A DNA stretch of 64,000 nt from Roseiarcus sp963829505 (lineage in GTDB: Bacteria > Pseudomonadota > Alphaproteobacteria > Rhizobiales > Beijerinckiaceae), in NCBI GenBank assembly GCA_963829505.1, contig CAWHIL010000003.1, positions 558,001-622,000 of the forward strand, in the 5' to 3' direction. The notes beneath the pieces are model-generated. The model saw only the letters and a list, made by a program, of their open reading frames with translations. It was not told the origin of the DNA and searched no databases. Positions 25,947 through 35,206 of this stretch are shown here, in pieces. The translations under genes and the position numbers were made by a program. How positions within the stretch are numbered: position 1 is the stretch's first letter; every line of letters starts with the position of its first letter.

Positions 25947-27723
25947 ATGAATAGAATGGCGCAAAACCCGACAATAACTCCCGTGGTCCGGTCTTTGATC
26001 CGTTCCGAGAACGATGTTGTCGCGACGCGGCAGCGCGCCCGCAGACTCGCCGAGCTCATGGGCTTCGACCGGCCGGACCAGACGCGGCTCGCGACCGCGG
26101 TCTCCGAACTGGCGCGCAACGCATTCAGCTATGCGGGCGGCGGGGAGGCGGCATTTGCGGTCGAGCTCGAACTCCTCGCCGCCGCTTCTGACCGCGCGCA
26201 TTTCCGACGCCGGCCCGGGGATCGCCAATGTCGACGACATCTTCAGCGGCCAATACCGCTCGGCGACGGGGATGGGGCTCGGGCTCGTCGGCGCGCGGCG
26301 CCTGATGGACCGATTCGACATCGAGACGGAGGCCGGCGCCGGCGTCAGGGTCACGGTCGGCATGGAGCTCAAGACGCGGGCGAAGCGGATGGACGCCGAG
26401 GCGGTCGCCGCGATCGTCAAGACGCTGGAAAAGGAAATCCCGGGCGACCTTCTGACGGCGGTCAGCGAACAGAACCGCGAACTGATCCAGGCGCTCGACG
26501 AGATCCGTCGCCGCGAGGCCGAGGCGAGGGAGCTGAACCAGGAGCTCGGCGATACGAACCGCGGCGTCGTCGCGCTCTACGCCGAACTCGACGAGCGGGC
26601 CGAGCAATTGCGCAAGGCGAGCGAACTGAAGACGCGGTTCCTGTCCAACATGAGCCACGAATTTCGTACGCCCTTGAACTCGGTGCTGGCGCTGTCGCGG
26701 CTCCTCATCGATCGCATCGACGGGCCGCTGACCGCCGAGCAGGAGCGGCAGGTCGGCTATATCCGGCGCTCGGCCGAGCAGCTTCTCGAACTCGTCAACG
26801 ACATGCTCGATCTCTCCAAGGTCGAGGCGGGCAAGGTCGACGTGCGGCCGAGCGAGTTTACCGTCCCGTCGCTGTTCGGCGCGCTGCGCGGGGCGCTGAA
26901 GCCGCTCCTGACCAACCCGTCGGTCGAACTCGTCTTCGAGGTCGGCAAGGGGCGGGCCGAGCTTTTCACCGACGAGGCCAAGGTCGCGCAGATTTTGCGC
27001 AATCTGATCTCGAACGCGCTGAAATTCACCGAAAAGGGAGAAGTGCGGGTCGAGGCTCACTGCCGCCCGGACGAGAGCACGATCGATTTCATCGTGCGAG
27101 ACACGGGGATTGGCATCGCCGAATTGGACCAGGAGCGGATTTTCGAGGAATTCGCGCAGGTCGACACGCGGCTTCAGCGCCGGGTCAGGGGCACGGGGCT
27201 CGGGCTTTCCCTCTCCCGCTCGCTGGCGAAGCTTCTCGGCGGAACGCTGACGGTCGAAAGCGAGTTGAATAGGGGATCGGTCTTCACCCTTTCGATCCCA
27301 GCGTCGCCTGTCGAAGCCTTGCCGTCGCGTACCGAGGAGGATGGACAACTGAAACGTGTTCTCCTCATAGACGACGATGAGACATTCCGCTACGTTCTCA
27401 AGCAGATTGTCAGCAACGAGCCGCGGTATCGCTTTCTCGAGGCAAGAGACGGCGAGGAGGGACTTCAACTCGCACGGGCGGAGACGCCGGATATTGTCGT
27501 TCTCGACTTGCAGATGCCGGCAATCGACGGCTTCACCGTCTTTCAGGAGCTTGCGGCCGATCCCCGGACGTCTTCGCTGGCGATTGTCGTGCTGACGTCG
27601 CTGACCATCAACTCAGGGCTGACGAGCCGCTTCCCGGCGGGCACCCGGATCGTCTCGAAGAACACGATCTCGCGGGAAATCGTTTCTTCTTTCCTCCGCG
27701 AAGCAGCCTCCGCCCCGAGATGA
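25947..27723 (+). CDS. Hybrid histidine kinase with an N-terminal RsbT-like ATPase module (frame broken)
   Basis: Two frames join near 26186-26197, where one extra base separates ...FAVELELLAA from LTARISDAGPGIAN; corrected, the protein has about 592 residues. Residues 1-130 form an anti-sigma-type GHKL ATPase (VSELARNAFSYAGGG, ISDAGPGI, GMGLGLVGARRL). A coiled coil follows, then a HisKA domain with the phospho-histidine in SNMSHEFRTPLN (about residue 237). A HATPase_c domain (ILRNLISNALKF, DTGIGI, GTGLGLSLSRSLA) and a receiver with Asp in DIVVLDLQMP complete it. It overlaps the next kinase gene by ATGA and is divergent from rsbRST, so it is the likely downstream partner of the stressosome. 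Confidence 0.85.
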
Positions 27724-29357
27724 CCGACGACGCGCCCCTCATCCTCAACGTCGACGACGACGAAGCACAGCGCTACGTCAAGACGCGCGACCTCAGGCTC
27801 AGCGGCTTCAATGTGGTCGAGGCGGCGTCGGCGACGGAGGCCCTGACGATCATCGAACGGGACAGTCCCTCGGTCGTCCTGCTCGACGTGCAGCTCCCCG
27901 ACCTCATGGGGCCGGAGGTCTGCGTCCATATCAAGCGCCGTTGGCCGGGCGTCATGGTGCTCATGACCTCGTCGACCTTCACCGGGTCGCCGGCGCGGAC
28001 GGTCAGCCTGAATTCGGGCGCGGATTCGTATCTCGTTCAGCCCGCCGAACGGCTCGAACTCGCAGCCGCGATCAACTCGCTCCTGCGCATCCGCAAGTCC
28101 GAGGACGACCTTCGCTCGCTGAACGCCAGTCTCGAGCGAAAGATCGAGGAGCGCACCGCGGAGCTGCGCGAGATGAACGCCAAGCTCACCGGCGAGATCA
28201 GCCAGCGCGAGAACGCCGAGGCCGCGCTCATTCAGGCGCAGAAGCTCGAGGCCATGGGCCAGCTCACGGGCGGCGTCGCGCACGACTTCAACAATCTCCT
28301 GACGCCGATCGTCGCTGCGCTCGACGTTCTGCAACGCAGGGCGTTCGGCGGCGACCGCGAGCAGCGGCTGATCGGGGGGGCGCTGCAATCGGCGGAGCGG
28401 GCGAAGACGCTGGTGCAGCGCCTGCTCGCCTTCGCCAGGCGCCAGCCCCTGCAGGCGGGCGCGGTGGATATCGGCGGCCTCATCGGCGGCATGGCGGAGC
28501 TCCTCCGCAGCACGATCGGGCCGCAGATCAGGCTCGTCGTCGACGTGGCCGAGGGGCTCCCTCTCGCCAGGGCGGACGCCAACCAGCTCGAGATGGCCAT
28601 TCTCAATCTCGCCGTGAACGCGCGCGACGCGATGGAGCAGGGCGGCACGCTGACCATCGCCGCCCATCCGCTGACAGCGGATTCGGACCGCAGCCTCAAG
28701 CTCAAGCCCGGACCTTATGTCCGGATCTCGGTGATCGACACCGGTTGCGGCATGGACGAGACGGTCGTTGCGCGCGCCATCGAGCCGTTCTTCTCGACCA
28801 AGGGCGCGGGAAGGGGGACCGGGCTCGGCCTGTCGATGGCGCATGGCCTGGCTTCCCAGCTCGGCGGAGCGCTGACGATCGCCAGCAAGAAGGGCGCGGG
28901 CGCCTCGATCGAGCTCCTGCTGCCGGTGACCGACGAGCCGGCGGTCCATCCCTTCGACGAGGATCGCGAGCATCTCGCGGGCCTCAGGGCCGGCAAGGTC
29001 CTCCTGGTCGACGACGAGGAGATGGTGCGGCTGACCGCCTCCGACATGCTCTCCGAACTCGGTTTCGGCGTGGTCGAGGCGGAGTCCGCCGAACGCGCCC
29101 TGCAGATGCTGAGCGCCGGCCTCTTTGTCGACCTCGTCATCACCGATCAGCTCATGCCGGGGATGACGGGCGCGGAACTCGCCGCGGCGGTGAGGACGCG
29201 ATGGCCGGACGTTCGCATCCTGATCGTCTCGGGCTTTGCCGACGCGGCGGGGCTCACGCCCGATCTCGCGCGGCTGCACAAGCCGTTCCGTCAGACGCAG
29301 CTCAAGGCGGCGCTCGCCCAGCTCGGCCTCGGCGGGGCGCCCGCGCCTGCGACGTGA
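27720..29357 (+). CDS. Receiver-histidine kinase-receiver hybrid protein
   Basis: The protein has 545 residues. A receiver domain at 1-125 has its phospho-Asp in VVLLDVQLPDLMGPE. A coiled coil then leads to HisKA with GQLTGGVAHDFNNLLTP, HATPase_c with ILNLAVNARDAM, DTGCGMDE and GTGLGLSMAHGLA, and a second receiver at about 420-535 with DLVITDQLMPGM. It carries no DNA-binding or cyclase output, so it must pass its phosphoryl group to a separate regulator. The 4-bp overlap with the preceding kinase shows they form one operon, and the two receivers allow a relay between them. Confidence 0.92.
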   Translation: MTDDAPLILNVDDDEAQRYVKTRDLRLSGFNVVEAASATEALTIIERDSPSVVLLDVQLPDLMGPEVCVHIKRRWPGVMVLMTSSTFTGSPARTVSLNSGADSYLVQPAERLELAAAINSLLRIRKSEDDLRSLNASLERKIEERTAELREMNAKLTGEISQRENAEAALIQAQKLEAMGQLTGGVAHDFNNLLTPIVAALDVLQRRAFGGDREQRLIGGALQSAERAKTLVQRLLAFARRQPLQAGAVDIGGLIGGMAELLRSTIGPQIRLVVDVAEGLPLARADANQLEMAILNLAVNARDAMEQGGTLTIAAHPLTADSDRSLKLKPGPYVRISVIDTGCGMDETVVARAIEPFFSTKGAGRGTGLGLSMAHGLASQLGGALTIASKKGAGASIELLLPVTDEPAVHPFDEDREHLAGLRAGKVLLVDDEEMVRLTASDMLSELGFGVVEAESAERALQMLSAGLFVDLVITDQLMPGMTGAELAAAVRTRWPDVRILIVSGFADAAGLTPDLARLHKPFRQTQLKAALAQLGLGGAPAPAT

Positions 29358-29439
29358 AGCCGCAGCCTGGCTGAATTGGCGGCCTTGCGGGCTCGATCGC
29401 TTTCGCGCGAAAGGTCGGCGACGTTTTTCCGGAGCCGTC

Positions 29440-29673
29440 ATGCCGATCTACGCCTATCGCTGCCGCGGCTGCGGCAAGGAGTTCTCGACCCTCGTCATGT
29501 CGGGCGAGACGCCGGTCTGCGAGGCCTGCGCCAGCGCCGATCTCGAGCAGCAGCTCTCGCTCATCGCAAGCCCGGCCAAGGGCGGCGAGGCGGCGACCGG
29601 CGGGGCGGCGCCATGCGACATGATGGGCGGGTGCGGCTGCGCCGGCGCCTGCCCGGCCTTCGCCGACGGCTGA
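29440..29673 (+). CDS. FmdB-family zinc-ribbon protein
   Basis: This 77-residue protein begins MPIYAYRCRGCGKEF and has the paired CxxC knuckles CRGC and CEAC of the FmdB/CxxC_CxxC_SSSS family. A Gly/Cys-rich tail with CGCAGAC follows and may bind another metal. FmdB was named as a regulator of formamidase genes, but most members are uncharacterised. No amidase gene is near. The ATG at 29440 is preceded by GGAG. Confidence 0.82.
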   Translation: MPIYAYRCRGCGKEFSTLVMSGETPVCEACASADLEQQLSLIASPAKGGEAATGGAAPCDMMGGCGCAGACPAFADG

Positions 29674-29757
29674 AACGGGCGGTAAGTCTAATTGACCCTG
29701 CTCGATTTCGCTTCAGGGTTCCGTGGCTACGCTTCGCGGATAGCAGGGAACCTTCCG

Positions 29758-29973
29758 ATGCAGGCCGATCCGCCGTTTGAGCTGAAAATTCGCTGCCCGT
29801 TTGGCCATGGCGGAGGTATGGCCGTCCTACGGGAGGATGGCGATCCCGACGGCGGCGGCGACGCCGAGCTGCGGCGCGAAGTTCTGTTCGTCCCGAAGGG
29901 CTTTCGAATCGAGCAGAACAGTCCGCCGAAAGTCATTTGCGTGCGATGCCGCTATGAAGCGGAGTTTGTCTGA
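29758..29973 (+). CDS. Small hypothetical protein, possible zinc ribbon
   Basis: From the ATG at 29758 the protein has 71 residues. I do not recognise the family. Cys and His pairs (IRCPFGHGG near the start; VICVRCRYEAEF at the end) suggest a small metal-binding knuckle. The middle, PKGFRIEQNSPPKVIC, is reminiscent of uncharacterised short cytoplasmic proteins. A TTG 66 bases earlier in the same frame is a less likely start. Third-position GC is only moderately high. Confidence 0.45.
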   Translation: MQADPPFELKIRCPFGHGGGMAVLREDGDPDGGGDAELRREVLFVPKGFRIEQNSPPKVICVRCRYEAEFV

Positions 29974-30066
29974 CGCCAACGGGACACGAGCGAGCGGGCA
30001 GGGGGTTGTCTTAACGGGTTGGCGGGCGCATTCTCCGAGGCGGGGAGCGGCGTCAGGAGCTCAAGC

Positions 30067-30753
30067 TTGGCTGATCCGCAGCGGCGCGTCGCACTCGTCA
30101 CCGGCGCAAATCGAGGCATAGGATTCGAGGTCTGCCGCGAGCTTGGCGCGCGCGGCTGGCGCGTGTTCCTCGGCTCGCGCGATTACGAAAAGGGCGCGGC
30201 GGCGGCGAAGCGCATCGGCGGCGACGTCAGCCCCGTCGCCCTCGACGTCATGGATCCGGACGCGCCGGCCAGACTCGCGGCCGGGATCGGGCCGGTCGAC
30301 GTGCTGATCAACAACGCCGGCGTCCATTACGACACGTGGGAGACGGCGCTCGACGCCGACTGGCGCATCGTGCGCGAGGCGTTCGACACGAACCTCTTCG
30401 GCGCCTGGCGGATGGCGCAGGCGTTCGCGCCGGAAATGCGGGCGCGCGGCTGGGGAAGGGTGGTGAACGTCTCGTCGGGCGCGGGTTCGCTCGCCTCGAT
30501 GGGGGCGCGCGCGCCGGCCTACGCGACGTCGAAGGCGGCGCTGAACGCGCTGACGCGGGTGCTGGCGGGCGAGCTTCAGGGGACGGGCGTGCTGGTCAAC
30601 GCCGTCTGTCCCGGCTGGGTCGCGACCGACATGGGCGGCTCGGGCGGACGCCCGGTCGCGGCGGGGGCGGCGAGCGTGCTGTGGGCTGTCGATCAGCCCG
30701 ACGGCGGCCCGAGCGGCGGCTTCTTCCGCGACGGCAGGCCGGTCGAGTGGTGA
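30067..30753 (+). CDS. Short-chain dehydrogenase/reductase (classical SDR)
   Basis: The protein has 228 residues from the TTG at 30067, chosen because AGGAG at 30055-30059 sits seven bases upstream; no ATG is available. All classical motifs are present: VTGANRGIGFEV, DVLINNAGVHYD, the catalytic serine in VNVSSGAGS, and YATSKAALN with Tyr and Lys. VCPGWVATDMGG follows. It is NAD(P)-dependent with unknown substrate, similar to carbonyl reductase-like members. It stands alone, followed by a repeat. Confidence 0.88.
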   Translation: MADPQRRVALVTGANRGIGFEVCRELGARGWRVFLGSRDYEKGAAAAKRIGGDVSPVALDVMDPDAPARLAAGIGPVDVLINNAGVHYDTWETALDADWRIVREAFDTNLFGAWRMAQAFAPEMRARGWGRVVNVSSGAGSLASMGARAPAYATSKAALNALTRVLAGELQGTGVLVNAVCPGWVATDMGGSGGRPVAAGAASVLWAVDQPDGGPSGGFFRDGRPVEW

Positions 30754-30769
30754 AGCAAAGCATGTTCTC

Positions 30770-30869
30770 GTTTGCCTGATCCGGCACCGCCTCGCCGACT
30801 GCTCCGGCTTCTTTGATTTCCGCGCGCTCTTCGCGAAAAACCGGCATCTGCTTTTTCGCCGCGGGCTCT
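30770..30869. repeat. Rhizobiales-type interspersed repeat
   Basis: On the minus strand this gap reads TAGAGCCCGCGGCGAAAAAG, then CAGATGCCGGTTTTTCGCG and AAGAGCGCGCGG, and ends in a GATCAGGCAAACGAGAACATG-like tail cut off by the SDR gene. The TAGAGC...AAAA-GTGG/CAGATGCCGGTTTTTCGC pattern resembles a very abundant intergenic repeat of Rhizobiales genomes. I recognise the type from memory and have not searched for copies. Confidence 0.45.
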
Positions 30870-31602
30870 AAACGCTGCGCAGGACGAGTTCGGCTCCGAG
30901 CGCGAGCAGCCCCACGAAAAAGCACAGCCGGAAGGTCTGCGGGCGCACGCGGGCGCGAAGCGAGCCCCCGAGCGCCATTCCCGCGAGCGCCGGCGGCGCG
31001 GCGAGAAGCGACGCGCCCGAGGCCGCGAACGGCAGCGCGCCGTGGAGCGCAAGGCCGCCCGCGAGCGCGAAAGTGGAGACGGTGAACGAGAGGCCGAGCG
31101 CCTGCACGAGGTCGTCCCGTCCGAGGCCGAGCGAGCCGAGATAGGGGACGGCCGGAATGACGAAGACGCCGGTCGCCCCGGTAACGAGGCCGGTGGCGGC
31201 GCCGGTCAGCGGACCGGCCCAGGGCTCGGCGCTTCGCGGCACGCGCAGTTCGGGTTTCGCGAGGCCCGCGACCGCGTAGAGGAGGAGGGCCACGCCGAGG
31301 CCCGCGGATCCGGCCCGGGCGGAAGCGCCCGCGATGATCCCGGAGGCGGCGAGCGTGCCCGCCACGACGCCGATCAGCATGGGCCAGAGACGGCCGAGAA
31401 GGTCGCCGAAGCGCGGGCCGGCGAGGAGCTGCCAGAGGTTTGTGACGAGCGATGGCGCGATGAGCAGCGCCGCGGCTTCGACGGGCGGCATCGCAAGCCC
31501 GAGGAGGCCCATCGCGACGGTTGGAAGGCCGAGGCCGATCACGCCTTTGACGAACCCGGCGAAGAAGAAGACGCCGGCGACGAGGAGGGGGAAGGAGGTC
31601 AC
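30868..31602 (-). CDS. TSUP (TauE/SafE) family membrane transporter
   Basis: With the GTG at 31602 the protein has 244 residues and about eight hydrophobic segments. The TauE/SafE signature appears twice: FFAGFVKGVIGLGLPTVAMGLLGL near the N-terminus and AATGLVTGATGVFVIPAVPYLGSLGL in the second half. The family moves sulfur-containing organic anions such as sulfite, sulfoacetate or taurine-derived compounds. An ATG at 31650 would add 16 residues and cannot be excluded. The gene is divergent from nuoB. No sulfonate-degradation gene is next to it. Confidence 0.85.
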   Translation of the reverse strand: MTSFPLLVAGVFFFAGFVKGVIGLGLPTVAMGLLGLAMPPVEAAALLIAPSLVTNLWQLLAGPRFGDLLGRLWPMLIGVVAGTLAASGIIAGASARAGSAGLGVALLLYAVAGLAKPELRVPRSAEPWAGPLTGAATGLVTGATGVFVIPAVPYLGSLGLGRDDLVQALGLSFTVSTFALAGGLALHGALPFAASGASLLAAPPALAGMALGGSLRARVRPQTFRLCFFVGLLALGAELVLRSV

Positions 31603-31777
31603 CGGCGCGATGCTGCGCCCGAACTTCGGCCGCCGCAACGCGCCCGGCATAGGCGGCCGGAGGCGGGCCCTTCGTGACGGACGCCGGGGTTGCGTGGTAC
31701 AAGCCGGCGTCGCACGGCTTCGGCGGGGCGCAAGCGCCCTCCAGGCCGGCGGCCGGTCTTTCGCAAAGGCGGTTGAC

Positions 31778-32323
31778 ATGACGCTCGCCGAAACCGGACT
31801 CCTCGCGCCGCGCGCCTCCGGCCCCTCCGACGACGCGCTCTTTCGCGAATTCTCCGACGTCCTCGCCGACAAAGGCGTTCTCGTCACCTCGACCGCCAGC
31901 ATGATCGGCTGGGCGCGCTCGGGCTCGCTGCATCTGATGAGCTTCGGGCTCGCCTGCTGCGCCGTCGAGATGATGCAATTCTGCACGCCGCGCTACGATT
32001 TCGACCGGCTCGGAATGGCGCTGCGCGGCTCGCCGCGTCAGTCCGATCTCATGATCGTCGCGGGGACGCTCACCAACAAGATGGCTCCGGCGCTGCGCAG
32101 GGTCTACGACCAGATGCCCGAGCCGCGCTATGTGATCTCGATGGGCTCGTGCGCCAACGGCGGCGGCTATTATCACTACAGCTATTCGGTCGTGCGCGGC
32201 TGCGACCGGGTCGTGCCGGTCGACATCTACGTTCCCGGCTGTCCGCCGACGGCGGAAGCGCTGATGTACGGCGTCATGCTCCTGCAGAAGAAGATGCGCC
32301 GCGCCGCTTCGATCGAACGGTGA
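31778..32323 (+). CDS. nuoB: NADH-quinone oxidoreductase subunit B
   Basis: The protein has 181 residues. It carries the four ligands of the N2 [4Fe-4S] cluster: Cys60-Cys61 in GLACCAVEMM, Cys125 in SMGSCANGGGYY and Cys155 in VPGCPPTAEAL. SPRQSDLMIVAGTLTNKMAPALR and YHYSYSVVRGCDRVVPVDIY are essentially canonical. NuoB sits in the peripheral arm of complex I at the quinone site. The oddity is context: no nuoA, nuoC or other complex I gene flanks it. It is followed by two hairpins and the convergent gltA, so it is an isolated copy. Confidence 0.95.
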   Translation: MTLAETGLLAPRASGPSDDALFREFSDVLADKGVLVTSTASMIGWARSGSLHLMSFGLACCAVEMMQFCTPRYDFDRLGMALRGSPRQSDLMIVAGTLTNKMAPALRRVYDQMPEPRYVISMGSCANGGGYYHYSYSVVRGCDRVVPVDIYVPGCPPTAEALMYGVMLLQKKMRRAASIER

Positions 32324-32366
32324 GGGCCTTGTAGGCGCGGTCGCTGACCAGGTCGCTGACCGCGCC

Positions 32367-32387
32367 GGCGGCGTCGGCGACGCCGCC
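32367..32387. terminator. Palindromic hairpin 1 between nuoB and gltA
   Basis: GGCGGCGTC (32367-32375) and GACGCCGCC (32379-32387) form a perfect 9-bp stem around GGC. It lies between convergent genes and is followed by CCTA, with no long T-run. Its twin is at 32399-32419. Confidence 0.45.
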
Positions 32388-32398
32388 CTACAGAGGCC

Positions 32399-32419
32399 GG
32401 CGGCGTCAGCGACGCCGCC
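32399..32419. terminator. Palindromic hairpin 2 between nuoB and gltA
   Basis: GGCGGCGTC (32399-32407) and GACGCCGCC (32411-32419) pair around AGC. It is identical to the hairpin 32 bp upstream except for one loop base, suggesting a tandem duplication. Read from either strand it could end transcription of nuoB or gltA. Confidence 0.45.
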
Positions 32420-32440
32420 CTTAGAGAGAGCGTCGCAGCC

Positions 32441-33736
<1,296 letters not shown>

Positions 33737-33785
33737 CCAGGCCTCCTGCCGGCTTGAAGGTTTCTCTTGCGGTGCAAAAAACGCT

Positions 33786-33814
33786 ATCGCAGCGCCCGCC
33801 CCGGAACAAGTCAA
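33786..33814 (-). promoter_or_regulatory. Candidate promoter of gltA
   Basis: On the minus strand TTGACT (33809-33814) is followed after 17 bp by TGCGAT (33786-33791), 50 bp upstream of the gltA start. The -35 is good and the -10 poor. Confidence 0.3.
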
Positions 33815-33852
33815 ACCAAAGCAGGGAGCATGCCAGAGCGCGCGGCGTAAGC

Positions 33853-35158
33853 TTATTCCGGGTTCTCGTAGCTGAATGCCTGGGCGGTCTCGTCGTAGGC
33901 GAAGAGCTCGCCGTACCGGCCGAGGTTGATGATCGCCCGAAGCGTCCGGTCGGCGTAATCCTCGGACATGTAGTCCTCGAGCTCCTCGCGGAAGCGGCTC
34001 GCGGGCGCGCGATGCGTCGGACGCTCGTCGAGGACCCGCTTGATGTGCGCGGCGAGCGGCACGTTGGCGAGCGCCTGCTCGCCGAGCACCTTCTTGCGCT
34101 GATCGACGTCCATGTCGACGAAACGCCGGCCGAGCGGCGTCAGCTTGATGTCCGCCTCCTCGAAGTCGGCGAGCTTGAGGATCTGCAGGGTTTCGCCGAG
34201 GGGGAAGAGGTCGTCGATCTCGAAGCCGAGCGAGTTGGCGAGGTGCGGCAGGTCGGCCTTGCCGTTGTAGGGCGGGGCCGCGATCTCCTCGAGCATGCCG
34301 GCGAGAGAGTTGGTCGAGACCTGCGGCAGGGTGAGGGCGAGCCCGACGGCCGCCGGCTGCGCCACCCGCGCGGTCTCGGCGCGCTGGGTCATGAGCGCGT
34401 AGATCGAGTTCGACCAGCGCCCGGAACGGCGGATCGAGCCGATCGCGGGGGTGAGGAATGGTGTTGACGATCTCGGAGGCGATGCGGCCGGGATTGGACG
34501 AAAGGACGAGGATGCGGTCGCTCATCAGCACCGCCTCCTCGATGTTGTGGGTCACCATGAGGATCGACTTGATCGGGATGCGGCCCTCCTGCCAGAGGTC
34601 GAGGAGGTCGGTGCGCAGCGTCTCCGCCGTCAGGACGTCGAGGGCGGAGAAGGGCTCGTCCATGAGGAGAATCTTCGGCTGCATGACGAGGGCGCGGGCG
34701 AAGCCGACGCGCTGGCGCATGCCGCCGGAAAGCTCCTTCGGATAGGCGGATTCGAAGCCGTCGAGGCCGATGGTGTCGATCGCCTTCAGCGCCCGCTGGC
34801 GCGTCTCCTCGAGCGGCACGCCGTTGGCGCGCGGGCCGATCTCCACGTTGTCGAGGACGTTGAGCCACGGAAAGAGGGCGAAGCTCTGGAAGACCATCGC
34901 CACTTCCTCGGCCGGCCCGTCGACCGGCTTGCCGGAAATCGTGACCTTGCCGCTGGTCGGGTGGGTCAGGCCCGAGATGATGCGCAGAAGCGTCGATTTG
35001 CCTGAGCCGGAGCGGCCGAGCAGCGCCACGATCTCGCCGGTCTTCAGCGTCATCGAGACATCCTCGAGCACGGGCTTGCGGCTCTCGCCCGATCCCGTGG
35101 CGAACACCTGGGTGACGTTCTCGACGTTGAGGAGCGTCGCGGCGGCCGGGTCCAACAT
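33853..35158 (-). CDS. Nitrate/sulfonate-type ABC transporter ATP-binding protein with C-terminal AAA-associated domain (frame broken)
   Basis: The ATPase half (35158 to about 34420) has Walker A LLGRSGSGKST, signature LSGGMRQRVGFARAL, Walker B ILLMDEPFSALD and the switch His in MVTHNIEEAVL, close to NitT/TauB-type subunits. The C-terminal half (to 33853) is in another frame: YALMTQRAETARVAQ followed by LADFEEADIKLTPLGRRFVD, the AAA-associated domain of long subunits of this class. One extra base near 34403-34412 explains the break; the family consensus would read LVEQIYALM. Corrected length is about 435 residues. It is transcribed with the fused permease upstream. Confidence 0.85.
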
Positions 35159-35206
35159 GAAAAGCTCCGTCAAAAAACTGCGGTCGGTCCGGCTCAGCAA
35201 CCGGTC

